Assembly: GCA_035048495.1 (NCBI GenBank)
Contig: CM068546.1
Location: forward strand, 37,404,674-37,468,673
Direction: 5' to 3'
Length of the DNA stretch: 64,000 nt
Source: Euptelea pleiosperma
Lineage: Eukaryota; Streptophyta; Magnoliopsida; Ranunculales; Eupteleaceae
How positions within the stretch are numbered: the stretch's first letter is position 1; each line of letters begins with the position of its first letter. Both the position numbers and the translations under genes were made by a program. Shown in pieces: positions 33,725 through 45,202 of this stretch. The notes beneath the pieces are model-generated. The model did no database searches, was not told the origin of the DNA, and saw nothing but the letters and a program-made list of their open reading frames with translations.

Positions 33725-34600
33725 AAATATATAAAGTTGTCGTCAAGATATCGATTTAAGAAAATTTCATTTGCATTTATTTATAATTAGCAACAGTTGG
33801 TAAAACAGGCTTTATAACTATCCAAAAAAAAACCTTTCCAAAGTCATGATTCATATGTTCTCTCTTCTTATAAATACCAAAATCACTCTCCTCCACCACC
33901 ACCACTACCACCTTAAAAAGCCAACCACTCTCATTTGCTCTCATACTCTCTCAGTCCATTCTCACAATGGAGCATACAATGAAGGAGTAAGACTATCACC
34001 GCTTCTTGTCTGGAATCGATAAAGAAAGGGTTTTGATAAGAAAAACGGATCACTCTCAATGGCCAATCACAAAAGTTCTTAAGGCGAAGGATCTTAGTGT
34101 TAAAGGTTGTGCTCCCAGGTGTGTTGTTTTGGATAATGAGCAAGTCACTTACCACCTTTTGCCATACCTGACGTTAGATGATCTTGAAAGAGTACTGAAC
34201 AGGTCGAAGGTTATTATCATTAAAGTATTGGATTGCGACGTAGGCGTCGAACATGAATTGGGTTTTTCTAAGTTCCAAAAGAATGACTTCTGCCTATTAA
34301 TTCATCGGTGGGCCGATGGATTAGTAGAACAGAGGTCTCTTAGGGAGGAAGAAAAGATTGGATTGCGCTGGGATGCAAACTCTTCATCCTTCCACTTCTC
34401 AGTGATAAGTCGATTTGAGGTGTGACTAAAGAAGACAACTCTAGCAGTATTTTTCTTTCTTTTTTTCAGAATTATATATAGGATATTTAGGAGTGACTAG
34501 GAGAAATGGGTTGGTCTTGATCCTTGGATATTGGGACAAATAAGCTATTTTTATTTCTATTTTGATCATGATAATGATGTTTTATCTCTTTCTTGAAAAT
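33725..34600 (+). pseudogene. B3-domain-like gene, unit 2, with an early stop
   Basis: Best-preserved unit of the array. A TATA-like tataaata lies near 33,870. ATG at 33,967 opens a single-exon frame to the stop at 34,423-34,425 (152 codons plus stop), but codon 8 is TAA (33,988-33,990). Downstream the frame is intact: YHRFLSGIDKERVLIRKTD, VTYHLLPYLTLDDLERVL, KVLDCDVGVEHELGF, REEEKIGLRWDANSSSFHF. The pattern resembles the plant-specific B3/DUF313-like DNA-binding family, with its final (I)GL-x-WD...FHFSV strand. No later Met gives a full domain, so it is probably a young pseudogene. The family call is by pattern only. Confidence 0.55.
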
Positions 34601-35080
34601 TTGCGGGCACATCGATCTTCGGATTATTGGATAAAGATTCTTATAAGATCACCTGTAGAGTTGGAGTGTCCAACACCAATAAGATTGTGAAATTTCCATG
34701 GCCTGACTGATAAACCACTACTTTAGATTCACCAACTCGTTTTTACACTCATCGGCTCCAGCTGCACCTAAAAAGATGAAAACAAATTAAAATGGAACCA
34801 AACGGCAACGTCGATAGATGAAAATTTGCAAAAAAAAAAAATTGTTTCACTGATCAAGAACAAAAGAAAATATGAATTTTTTGAGATTTTTCGAAAATCT
34901 TTTTATACTTGAATCACAATCAAGTAAAGAAAAGATTGATTCGATTAACGAGTTACATTTTGGGTAGGAAACAAGCCAAAGCCCATAGGCATATCCACAA
35001 ATCACAACAGCCATTGTTTCATAAATTTTAAACAGAAGTCCCTAAAATTGCTGCGTGACACTCTCTCTCTCTCTCTCTCA
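34601..35080. other. No gene recognised
   Basis: AT-rich spacer ending in a short (CT)n run at about 35,060-35,079. Confidence 0.4.
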
Positions 35081-35082
35081 GC

Positions 35083-35215
35083 CCCACTGATCCTATGGAT
35101 GTTTGGCCTACACTTTGGTTGACCTACACACCAAATATATATCAGCATAATTGGTGATATTTAGCCATTAGATTTGCAAACTCTTAGTGTAGGCTTCATG
35201 AACATGCCTATTGGT
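35083..35215. repeat. Partial G-box-family MITE (left half)
   Basis: Carries ctgatcctatggatgtttgg and ccaaatatatatcagcataa blocks without the matching right half. Confidence 0.5.
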
Positions 35216-35310
35216 TGGTTCCAAGCCCACATATTAGGTTACAAGATCCCAAAAAACTCATTTTCATTGAAAATAGCAAATCTCCCCCGAGAAAATAAAA
35301 TTTTTCCACC

Positions 35311-35493
35311 AAGGCTTGTTTGGTGTGAAAATATTTACTGGGGGGTCAAATGTTTTCCGGCTGCGGCGAGCAAGTTTGTGGGCTCAGCTAAATATTCGGC
35401 GCGGGCAAATGCGTGCCAAACACGCCAGGACGAATATTAGTGCGCACAAATATTTTATTTTCCCACCGCGGTGGCCTACCAAACATGCCCTTA
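35311..35493. repeat. hAT-like MITE
   Basis: aaggcttgtttggtgtg and ctaccaaacatgccctt are imperfect inverted ends around GC-richer DNA. Confidence 0.55.
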
Positions 35494-35499
35494 ATGAAC

Positions 35500-36110
35500 A
35501 AAAGTTCATTTGCATTTATACTAAAAAAAATTCCAATTTCGTACACTCTCTTCTTATAAATGGCTAGGCTATACCACTCTTGTTTGCTCTCATACTCTTT
35601 CAGTTCATTCTCTCAATGAGAACGTAGTCTACCACTTGCCATCCAAAGCTGCTGAAGAGGGAAGGGAATCGAAAATCTATAGAGAAAGAGTTTCGATAAG
35701 AAGTATATATGAAGTCTTATAAACAGCTGTCAATAAAAATTCTTACGGTCAGTGATCTTAATATTGACATGTGTCTAGTTTTGAATAATGAACAAGTCAC
35801 TAATCACTTTTCGCCATATTTGACGCCAGATGAAATTCAAACAGTGAATGGCCCCGAAGGTTATATTCTTTAATGTATTGGATATATTGTGACACAATTG
35901 TCGAACATCTATTGTATTTTTCTCGATTACAACATGGCAACTTCTGCCTATTGTGTCCTAGATGGGCCAAAGTTTGGATTGTGTTAGGATGTAGAATCTT
36001 CATCCTTGCACTTCTTAGTGATAAGTCGATCTTGAACTAAGGAAGACCACCCCAAGAGTATTTTTTTTAGAATTATATATGATATTTAGGTGTGTCTAGG
36101 ATAATAAATG
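35500..36110 (+). pseudogene. B3-like gene relic, unit 3
   Basis: Same order as unit 2: cttcttataaat promoter box at about 35,552; ATG-like start near 35,617 followed at once by a stop; then fragments matching unit 2 (ttttgaataatgaacaagtc; gatgtagaatcttcatcctt; gtgataagtcgat). Multiple stops and deletions leave no usable frame. Confidence 0.55.
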
Positions 36111-36114
36111 GGCT

Positions 36115-36345
36115 GGATCTATAAACCAAAAATCAGCCTGATTAGTGATTTCTAGGTGTTGGATCTTTGTACCACAAATACTGCTCAAATTCCCACAGTT
36201 GAGATCAACTCATGAAAATAAGTCCAATCCAATGCCTATAAATCACTATCAGGCTAATTTTTGTTTGTTGGTCCACTTAAGGATTGGCCAAACATCAATA
36301 CGGTCAGAGTCCTCTAAGAGTGTGCCACGTGACTCATATTTATAC
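36115..36345. repeat. G-box-family MITE, left end missing
   Basis: accaaaaatcagcctgatta and caggctaatttttgtttg are paired inner blocks; the right arm is agtgtgccacgtgactcata. Confidence 0.6.
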
Positions 36346-36363
36346 ATATCAATAGATTACTCG

Positions 36364-36465
36364 AGTCAAGTTGTTTTGGGTTAAGTTCGAATCTTCAAAG
36401 TTGACTCAACTTGGTAGCCTTTCGAGTCGAGTCGAGTTTTTGAGTTTTCAAACACTGATATATAA
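36364..36465. repeat. Partial gtttgaaaactcga-family element
   Basis: Ends with cgagtttttgagttttcaaa, the reverse form of the ends at 41,874 and 48,200. Only one side is clear. Confidence 0.45.
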
Positions 36466-36668
36466 TAACAAGAAAAACACGTCCAAGACAAATTGTAATT
36501 GCACGTTTTTTGAGTGAGATTTCATTAGATTTTACTTAGGAAAAATTCCACAATTGCAAGACGACATGCTAAATTAAGTAGCTCCAGACCTCTATATGTG
36601 GTACAAACATCAACTTTACACATAAAGAGATCTACGAGACTATATGTAAATGTAGATGCAGTTTGATT

Positions 36669-39307
36669 TTAGACTATTGCTAAGGGTTGGTTTGCAATCC
36701 AACCGTCCGCGTCGTTGAACGATCTGCCTATAAGATGTTCCAACTCAGCTACATTGGGTTTCTTTTCCCAAACTACACGTTTCGAAGTGTCCGAACCCGG
36801 TCCACTGCAACCCACTTCTGCATAATATAAATCGCTCCTGAAGATTGTTGGCCAAACGAGACAAGGTGAGCATGTTAGAAAAATCATGCATAAAGATCAA
36901 GCTAAAAGAAACACTAGGTGACAATTTGTAACACCACTGATAAATCTTTTATATTAGTGAAACTCCCTGATTTTCTTTTCTTTTGGTCGTCCCCTTGACT
37001 GTTTTGACCACCATTGACTCGTTCAGAAACATTAACCCCGGCACTTGATATTAAACAACCAATATTTACTCCAAAAGGTCGATCTATTGGGGAAAGGCCA
37101 AACAACTATGTATACCAAATGCGGGAACACACTCTGTTGGAGACTTGAACCCGCGACCTCTCTTAAGGCTTTGATACCATGTTAAACAAAATTGGAAGGG
37201 CCAATTAAACCAATGATTGTGATTATGTTTATGACCCAGTCAATGATGGTCAAACATTGTCGAGGGGGGCAAGATCAAAATAAGAATGAAAAGTGAGGAT
37301 GATTTCACAAATAAAGTAAAACAACACTTGGTTGGAAATCTTACTCATGGCCCTTGTAGGTCCAAGCATCCCATCCCTCCGGAGTCACTGTGACTGCATA
37401 ATGTGTCTTGTAAAATAAAACTCTTGAAGAAGGTCCCCAAGCTCTACCAAGAAAGGTTGGACCGGTCCCAACCACATTGCAGAATTTAAACACAAATCCC
37501 GTCGGTTCGTCCGTTCTGTCTCTATGTTGAGCTGTTATATAACCTCCTAAACCGGCTAATAACGGCCCGGCAGTAACATTGATGGCGCAGTCCTACACAA
37601 AAAATTACAAGAGTGAAATTGATGCTTAGTAATTAAAAGAGAATTGTAAAAAAATCTGACCATCTTATTTATAGAAACCAATATAAGATTGTAAAAATTG
37701 GTGATTTTGTATATAGTTCGATTCTCCACCTCGTAAACGGACTGCCCATTGCCCATGATGAAGTCGACTGCACCTTCAATGTAACTGGAACGGAAGTAAT
37801 GGCGGCCAACTGCATCAAACAGTGTATCTTGCTGGCCAACGAAAGCACAATTGTAGAATGAATTTTTGTCTCCTTGTATAAAAGCAGCTACTGCAGGCAT
37901 TCGCGGGTTAACATTTGGAACATCGTGATTAAACGTATTCTGTCGAACCACCAGCAACCCATTAACCAATTGTAGTATCAAAGAAGATGCTAATATGGCA
38001 AAATAGGATTCATGATGGTAAAGGAAGAAAAATGGTATTTTTGTTACACTCCCCTGTGATTCAATTAATTAACAACACCCCTTAGCTAACAAATCAAAAG
38101 TCCAGAACACCAATCTTGACCAGACCATTTAGTCATTGACTACGGTTTAGAATATTAAGGTCCACGTTTGGTCATGGATGTCCATGGCTAGCTGTGTAAT
38201 CCACCTGGTACATTCTTAGAGACTACTGACCATATGAATGTTTGGCCCATCACGCAATGTGGACCTAAAGACAAAAAAAAAATCACCTCAATTGGTGATT
38301 TCTAGCCATTGGTTCAGGGGCGTTTGGCCACTTATCACCAATATACTGAAATTAAGTGAAAAGTAAAAAAGTGACCCTCCCTTCACTTATTGCGGTAAGT
38401 GAAATAATCTTTTTTAATACCAACAATGCCCTTTCCTCAAAGCTTTCTCTTTTAAAAACTTACAAAAGTATCCTAATAAATATTTCAAAATACCCACAAT
38501 GCCTTTGACCATGACAATCTAATTTAGACATAAGTCATTAAGCTATCAGACCTTAAGCAATGTAAGCTTTTAGATCTGATAACTTAATTTACCAAATTAA
38601 TGCCACCTGAGTATTCCAAATTAGGTCCACCTAGGGATGGGTGCCCAAACATCCATACAGTCAGTAGTCTCTAAGGATGTGCCATGTGGCTCATAAAACT
38701 GTGGACATCCATGACCAAAGGTGGACCTCAATAATCTAAACCCTGCTAGCACATATATTACACATAATTTAACTTTGTTCATAGAGCCAAAGATAAAGCA
38801 GAAAGAACATTAAATCACTTAATAACTTAACCTTGAAAGTAATGTGTTTTGCCAAAAAATTGTCTGGCCAAACAGTGATAGTAGCATCCTGTATAGTGGA
38901 GCTACCACCATACTCAATCACTGTTGTCCTGCTGCTAACACCTTCCAACACGATGTATGGCTTGCCCAGTGGGATCATAATTTTCTCGCTGCACGCATAA
39001 AATAAAAACATATATCGGATCATCAGAAGTTTAATTTTCGATTGCCTATACTTAAGGATATAATAAGGTGAGTGATCGATATTTACTTATAAACCCCAGC
39101 AGCTACGTAAATATGGATCCACCGAGTATTATTTGGAGGAACTCCTTCTTGAATGGCCTCACCAATTGTCCTGAAATCTCCTCGGCCCAACTGTGAAACC
39201 GTTATGTTCTTGAAAATGGGAGGTGCAACTGCATTGCTTGATTTCCATCCTCCTGAACTTGAAAACACTGCAATATAAATGAAGATCAACGATTGAACAA
39301 ACCGCAT
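36669..39307 (-). CDS. Pectinesterase without pro-region, complete (copy 1)
   Basis: Cell-wall enzyme that removes methyl esters from homogalacturonan. Exons leftwards: 39087-39307, 38832-38988, 37730-37939, 37345-37592, 36669-36837 (TAA). They total 1,005 bases, 334 aa, with phases matching. Residues 1 to about 26 form a signal peptide ([17 protein letters not shown]...). The catalytic domain follows with no PMEI-like pro-domain. Motifs: [18 protein letters not shown] (oxyanion Gln and acid/base Asp), [15 protein letters not shown] (nucleophile Asp; FIMG where FIFG is usual), GYITAQHRD and LGRAWGP (substrate Arg). It looks functional. Intron 2 carries a G-box-family MITE with a hAT-like insertion. 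A decayed tandem duplicate lies at 44,707-47,394. Closest remembered relatives are the pro-region-less PME55/PME66-type clade. Confidence 0.92.
37110..37195 (-). repeat. Possible tRNA-derived fragment (SINE or LTR/PBS remnant)
   Basis: Minus strand reads tggtatcaaagcc and, further on, gtcgcgggttcaagtctc, which resembles a Pol III B box. It could be a SINE head or an LTR end with a Met-tRNA primer site. No tail or target duplication was found. Confidence 0.3.
38181..38745. mobile_element. G-box-family MITE with nested hAT-like MITE (pectinesterase intron 2)
   Basis: Inverted ends ggtcatggatgtccatgg and ccatggac..catgaccaaa-type sequence; arms gtacattcttagagactact and gtgccatgtggctcataaa. A foreign block at about 38,318-38,610 (ggggcgtttggccact ... 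gataacttaatttaccaaat) matches the element at 54,070-54,500. Confidence 0.7.
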
Positions 39308-39790
39308 TTTGTTTCCTTCAAAAACACAATTTCCACCCTAAACGTTTCATGCTCCTTTAATACAAGTCTCCACAGCTCACTTCAATGGAAATGGAAATTA
39401 TGAAAATTATTTCTTGGTTTCTTAAGAAAATCTTCTCATTTTATGAATGACATTGAATTTAACCTAACAAAAAAAAAATTTGAGATGATTTTTTTAAAGA
39501 AGGGTTAAATATATAGATTTCATGGGGATGACAGACCTGAGATTGTTCTAGGGTCTTTCCGAACCCCAATGGAGTTTTTAGTTTCTTTCCTTTTAAAGGT
39601 TGAGGGTGGGAAACACGAAGGATTATGATTGTGAAATCATTATAATGACCGTCAGCCCCACGTCGACTCCAGCTCCAAATAGATTTGCACATGCAACTCG
39701 GATCACCTACCCATGAACTGACAGGCTAGAATAGAGCATGGCACCTTGCTCGCAATTTCTTGTATAATAACCATTTAATATTCGTCGTAG
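39308..39790 (-). promoter_or_regulatory. Pectinesterase copy 1 upstream region
   Basis: The segment is shared with the region upstream of the duplicate (47,395-47,720), including tgagatgattt and tagattt/gtcatggggatgacag. It marks the extent of the tandem duplication. No TATA box is assigned. Confidence 0.45.
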
Positions 39791-41190
39791 GTTGGCCAGC
39801 TGGAAGGGAGGTATCTCTCAAAAGGGGACAAGGTGATTCTTATCAAGAGCACGCTGTTTAGTTTGCCGGTATACTTCCTTTTGTTATTCTCCATCCCAGT
39901 GTCGGTAGAAAAAAGAATAGAACGGTTTATGAGGAACTTCCTATGGCATGACTCGATGGAGTCCTTGCGCTACCATTTGGTCAGGTGGGCACAAGTATGT
40001 TTACCAAAGAAAGCGGGCGGTCTTGGATTTAGAAAGATTGAAATTATGAATTTGGCTTTCTTGGGTAAATGGATTTGGCGATTTGGGAAAGAGCGATGTA
40101 GTTTGTGGCGAAGAGTGATTGTTGGAATTTATGTGGAAGATGTGGGGGGTTGAACGTCTAAGCCATATAGGATATCTTTTGGTTGTGGAGTTTGGGGAGG
40201 TATTCTCAAGGTTAAGGATCGGGTGATGGAGGGCACTAGACTAGCTTTGGGTGATGGTTCTAGGATTAGATTCTGGGAGGATACTTGGTTAGGGGACCTT
40301 TGCCCAAAGAGACTTTTCCTAGGATATACTTGCTTTCGAAACGTATAGGCCAAACTGGTGATTGTTTTTGGAATAGTTCTTCTTCGGAAGCTTGTTGGGA
40401 TCTAGATCTCAGAGGACTCCTTTTGAGTGGGAGAAAGAGCAAATTGACCTGCTGCAGGATTGCTTGAAACTACACCTTGTCTCTAAATCTGTTGAGGATC
40501 ACTTGGTCTGGACTCATTCCAAATCGGGCTCCTTTTCAGTCCGATCATTGTACGAGCATCTAGAATCACAATAAGCTTTGTCACCTTCTTGCTTTCAGTG
40601 TCCAAAATTATGGAAATCCACAGCCCCCTTAAAAATTAGATTCTTTGCATGGGTTGCTTCTTTAAATAAGATTCTCACTGTTGATAATCTGATCATTAAA
40701 AAATGGATTATAGTCGATTATTGTGTTATGTGTAAGGCAAGCGGGGAAAACACCAACCGCCTTCTTGTACATTGTGAGTTCGCCAGACAGGTTTGGTGTT
40801 TCTTTCTCTCTTGCTTGAGCATCAGTTGGGTGTTTCCGGAGAACATAGGGGATGTTTTGGAGAGTTGGCCAAAAATCACTATGTCAACTAGGGGTAAGGT
40901 GCTTTGGAAGTTGACGCCAATGGCTATTATATGGGGAATGTGGTTGGAGAGGAATAGAAGAACTTTTCAAGGCAAGGAGTGCTCCTTCCAGGAAGTGATT
41001 TTAAGCATCAAGACTCTTTTATACAGTTGGGGAAGCATCTCTCACGAGATGAGGGATACCTACTTTAGGGACATGGTTTTTAACTTCGACTGCATTTTAT
41101 TATAAGTTTTTTTTATCTTTTTGGTGTTTTTGAGATCTCTTCAATCTCTTATATCAATATATCTTGGACTTATCAAAAAAAAAATATTTG
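39790..41190 (+). mobile_element. 5'-truncated LINE, C-terminal half
   Basis: 39,833-40,153 reads like the RT thumb region (FMRNFLWHDS, LPKKAGGLGFRKIE, LWRRVI). 40,285-40,574 continues with shifts (DHLVWTHSKSGSFSVRSLYE). 40,578-41,105 is a zf-RVT-like domain (RFFAWVASLNKILTVDNLI, CVMCKASGENTNRLLVHC, WGMWLERNRRTF). A T-rich 3' end and poly(A) near 41,180 follow. Two breaks between the parts make it defective. The zf-RVT spacing is like that of the insert at 4,420-5,389. Confidence 0.8.
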
Positions 41191-41510
41191 TATTTTCTAT
41201 ATTTTTGAAAAAACATATCACATAATGACCATATGTTTTAAAGATATAGAAAAAGGGTCGGGATTCACGGGCCTAAATTTTCATTGAAAATCTCGTCCGT
41301 GGATCCCAAGAATCCAATGGTAGTTGACAATGCTGAGTTGGCATTCGCTTTTGCCAAAGAAAAACCATCATTGAATTCTCGGAATCCACGCCCGAGAGCT
41401 TCAGTGAAAATTTATGTCCAAAAATTTAGGTCCCCATATTCTATTCCAAAGAAAAGGGTATAGGCATTTTGTAAAAGTCTAATACGCCATCTTCCAGGAA
41501 TATCGCCAAA
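41191..41510. other. No gene recognised; short inverted blocks
   Basis: gggcctaaattttcattgaa and ttcagtgaaaatttatgtcc, with cgtccgtggatcccaagaat and attctcggaatccacgcccg, are opposed, so this is probably another foldback repeat. Confidence 0.4.
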
Positions 41511-43215
41511 ATAAGAAAAGAGGAAATTTTGACATACCCCCATGTTATCTTTGAAATTTGACATGCCCCAACAAATTTTTTAAAAGGACAAATGCTTTTT
41601 TCTTCAACCTTAAAATTAACAAGAGATGTAGGTTTGAGCTAAAACCCCTACCCCAAATCAAATAACTGTGATGGAAAGCCGGCTACAAGATTCCGATGGG
41701 TTGACTACCATCATTGATGACCAACCTACTACCAGTCCAGTGAGCAATTTTAAACTCTACATTCCTAAAAACCATAAAAGACTAGATATTGGGTTTTTAA
41801 ATTGCTCGTCCGAATGGTGGTTGGCCAGCAGCCATGAGACTTCGATAGATTGGTGATGTAGAACCAGTGTTTGAAAACTCGAAAGTCTACCGAGTTAAGT
41901 TAACTCGAAGACTCGAACTCGACCCGAAGTAACTCGACTTGAGTAATATACTAATATTATATACATATATTAACATTAATAAATAAATATCATATTTTTA
42001 TAAGCATAATTTATAAGATTTGGTTGAGTTTGTGTTGACAATGCGTTTCAGAAACTTATTTGGTGTGTCGATTATAAAACAACGGGCTTGGTGCATTGTT
42101 TTTTACAAAAAGACAACGCACCAAATCCGTTGTTTATTCTATTCGAGTTGACTCGACGAGTTTTAAAACAGTGTAGAACACATAGCAGAGGAGTTCATTG
42201 AGTATTTGGACTGTCAAAAGTCCAAACGATACTAAAAATGATGTTATGGGTATTAATGCTAAAGATACAATAAAAATGATGTAATATGCATTAACATAAT
42301 TATTTTTAGTGTTGGAATTGCGTGGGACCAAACTTCTTTGAAAGGAAACAACGAGGTCTTCAATAGACATAAACTTTGCTCATGAGGTACGAAATCTTCT
42401 TTGAAAGGTACGTCTAATTTTGGCCAAATTCCATCGTTTAGTGGGTCAAAACTGTAATTTGACTATTTTTTGAGAGTTTGTTTCAGCAATAATAACTATA
42501 GTTGTGGAAATCAGAATTACTTCTTGTCAATTCTAACGTATTTCTAGGATCTATGATTATCCATTTTTAGTCTTAGTAGGAATTTTTATTTTTTAAAAAT
42601 ATTCCTATTTTAGAGTTTTAAAATTTTAGCAGGTTTCTATTTTTTTTTAGTGATTTGTCCTATTTAAGATAAGTTGTAGTTAGATGAAAGTGTATCAATG
42701 AAGTTTATTATTTAAGCATTTTATTACATTTTTCTTATAGATTCAAGGTTTCTTTTCGGTTGAAGACGTTGTTCTTCTTTCCTAGTTCAATTTCGTGATT
42801 ATCACACTTCCACTAAATCAGTTGGTCACCGGTGATGGGCGACCAACTTACTAGAGTCTCATAGCCAATTGACCAGCACTTCGTCGAGCAATTTGAAAAC
42901 TCAATGATCTTAAAAAATACAACAAAAAAAGAATTTTGAGTTAAAATTATTCATCAGAGTGGTGGTTGTCTTGCCATGAGATTCTGGTAGGTAGTCATTG
43001 GTAATGGGCGACCAACCTACCAAAGTATCATGGCCGACCGTCCACCACAACCATTTGATTTGGGGTTGGAGTTTTAGCATGAACCCACATTTTCTTGTTC
43101 TAAAGTTGAAGAAAGGGGCATTTTCATTCGTTCTTTAAAAAGTTGTTTGTCAAATTGAGTCAATGACGGTGACCAAGTCAATGGGGGATGTGGGATGTAA
43201 AAAATTTCCCCAAAA
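41510..43215. mobile_element. Decayed, split relative of the 32,638-33,503 foldback
   Basis: Left part 41,520-41,870 carries gacatacccccatgttatct and aaacccctaccccaaatcaa. Right part 42,820-43,205 carries ggtcaccggtgatgggcgac, ccaccacaaccatttgattt and gaccaagtcaatgggggatg. Between them lie a gtttgaaaactcga MITE and AT-rich DNA. Confidence 0.55.
41874..42170. repeat. gtttgaaaactcga-family MITE
   Basis: Left end cagtgtttgaaaactcga and right end gactcgacgagttttaaaac are inverted and imperfect. Relatives: 36,364, 43,930 and 48,200. Confidence 0.6.
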
Positions 43216-43246
43216 AAATGATAACAGGGAACCTGTCCTCTTCCTC

Positions 43247-43772
43247 TGTCATGGCCTAGCCGGTGCGCCACGCCAGGGTTACTGGGTGGAATGGCAGGTG
43301 GGTACATGAGTTTAGTCCCACATCAGATAAGGAAGCGTTCGGAGCCTGGGCTATAAGGACAAGCCGGACCTAAACTAGTTGAAAGCCTTTTGGGCGTGTC
43401 ATAGGGCACGTACCAATAACAAAACCGTGAGGGGGATGACCCCAAAGCGGACAATATTCGACTAGTCTGGGCCCGAGGCGTTACAATTGGTATCAGAGCC
43501 GAGGACGGCTCATCCTGTTATGTGGGGTGAATTGTCATGGCCTAGCCGGTGCGCCACGCCAAGGTTACTGGGTGGAATGGCAGGTGGGGTACATGAGTTT
43601 AGTCCCACATCGGATAAGGCAGCGTTCGGAGCCTGGGCTATAAGGACAAGCCGGACCTAAACTAGTTGAAGGCCTTTTGGGCGTGCCATAGGGCACGTAC
43701 CAAGAACAAAACCGTGAGGGGGATGACCCAAAATCGGACAATATTCGACTAGTGCGGGCCCGGGGCATTACA
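43247..43772. mobile_element. TRIM/SMART LTR retrotransposon, complete
   Basis: 5' LTR 43,247-43,485 and 3' LTR 43,533-43,772 (239 and 240 bases), both tgtcatggcctagccgg...ttaca, with about ten differences by eye. The internal region is only 47 bases and starts with tggtatcagagcc (43,488-43,500), a Met-tRNA primer site. A 5-bp target duplication, tcctc, is exact at 43,242-43,246 and 43,773-43,777. LTRs hold aaagcggacaatatt, a motif remembered from many plant TRIMs. It has no coding capacity and depends on enzymes supplied elsewhere. Confidence 0.93.
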
Positions 43773-43929
43773 TCCTCTCTCCTCCTCATCCCCTTCTTGT
43801 TAATTAGAAAAGAAAACATTATAGAGATAAAAATGGAAAACTCTCTTTGGTGTGAACAATGAAAGCATTCAAAGTCGAATATTCAATTTGAGTCATTCTC
43901 GAGTCCATTCAAGGCCCAAGTCTAAATCG

Positions 43930-44480
43930 ATGTTTGAAAACCCAAAAACTCGACTCGACTCGACTCAAAACTCTATTGAGTGGAGTTAATTTGAAAACTC
44001 AAAATCGAATCGATAAATCTCGACTCAATAATACATTTAAAAATAAAATATTATATAAATCCCAACCATGGTGTATATTCTCGTCAATTAATGGTCATTG
44101 GGTCTCATCCAAAATATTTTCCTAACTGATAATATCCCAATTTAATTATCTTAACCATTTCATCCATGTAATTTTATAGATGGTCAAAGATTATAATTTT
44201 AGACCTCAAAGATGGTCTTCCATATTCATCTAGAATTAGGGCATGTTTGACAACACAACCAAAAAAAATAATAAGTTTTTTTTTTTGCTTCCAAAAGTAA
44301 TAAAATAAGTTCGTTTGGATGTCAATTTCAAAAGTGCTTTGAAAGTCAAAAAGTAGCTTATATTATAAGCAATTTTTTTTGGCTTCTGTTTTGCTTCCAA
44401 AGGAAACAAAAGCAAAAAAAAAAAACAAGTGTACTCTGTAGTGTTGATGTTTATTCCAAGGATTTGATCTGATCTCTTTT
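43930..44480. repeat. Partial gtttgaaaac element and hAT-like block
   Basis: atgtttgaaaacccaaaaac with ctcgactcgactcg at 43,932-43,975 belongs to the gtttgaaaactcga family. gggcatgtttgacaacacaa at 44,238 begins a T-rich hAT-like block. No gene is seen. Confidence 0.4.
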
Positions 44481-44872
44481 AAAAACGTGACACACGTACC
44501 TCTCCACAAGCCGATGTATATGTACGAAGAAAAATTGTAATTGCACGTACATGAAAATTTCAATTTTTGAATGACAAATTTCTTTAGATTTACTTGGGAA
44601 TGAAAATTCCCAAATTGCAAGACCACATACTAAGCTAGCTCCAGACCTCTACATGCATGGGTTACAAACAGCAACTTCATACATAATGTAGATGCAGGTT
44701 GATTTTAGACTATTGCTAAGGTTGTTTTGCAATCCAACCGTCCGCGTTGTTGAACGATCGGCCTATAAGATGTTCCAACTCAGTGGTAGTGAGCTTCTTT
44801 TCCCAAACTACACGCTTCGAAATGTCCAAACCGGGTCCAATGCAAGCCACTTCTGCATAAACTATATTGAAC

Positions 44873-45202
44873 CTAAAGATTGTTGGGCATACAAGAGAAG
44901 ATGAACATGTTAGAAAAATCATGCATAAAGAAGCTTAAAGATACGAACAAACTGTTCGGGTCAGCATTGGATCAGAATAAGGTTGATTTGGTACCGATCC
45001 GATAAGTAAAAATAAGGATTTTTTCGGATGGGTCAATCTGATCGATTGCCAGCCTTAGTTGGAGATGCTCGAAGGGTCTTACCCGTTATAGAGATAAGGA
45101 GAATACCCTTTTCAGTAATAATCATATTTTTGTAGGGGCTTTAATTCAATTTTCTATAGTTTCTATGATAAAAGTAAAACAAGAGTAGATTGGAAATCTT
45201 AC
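44873..45202 (-). other. Intron 4 of the pectinesterase pseudogene
   Basis: Non-coding, AT-rich, less alike to copy 1's intron 4 than the exons are. Nothing else is seen. Confidence 0.5.

Noticed and set aside
34006..34425. Treating the 139-aa B3-like frame as an intact gene
   Set aside because: It has no in-frame ATG after the TAA at 33,988, so as it stands it lacks a start; pseudogene is the safer call.
43074..43819. Reverse-strand frames of 77 and 84 aa
   Set aside because: They run across TRIM LTRs and MITE sequence; the similarity between them comes from the duplicated LTR.
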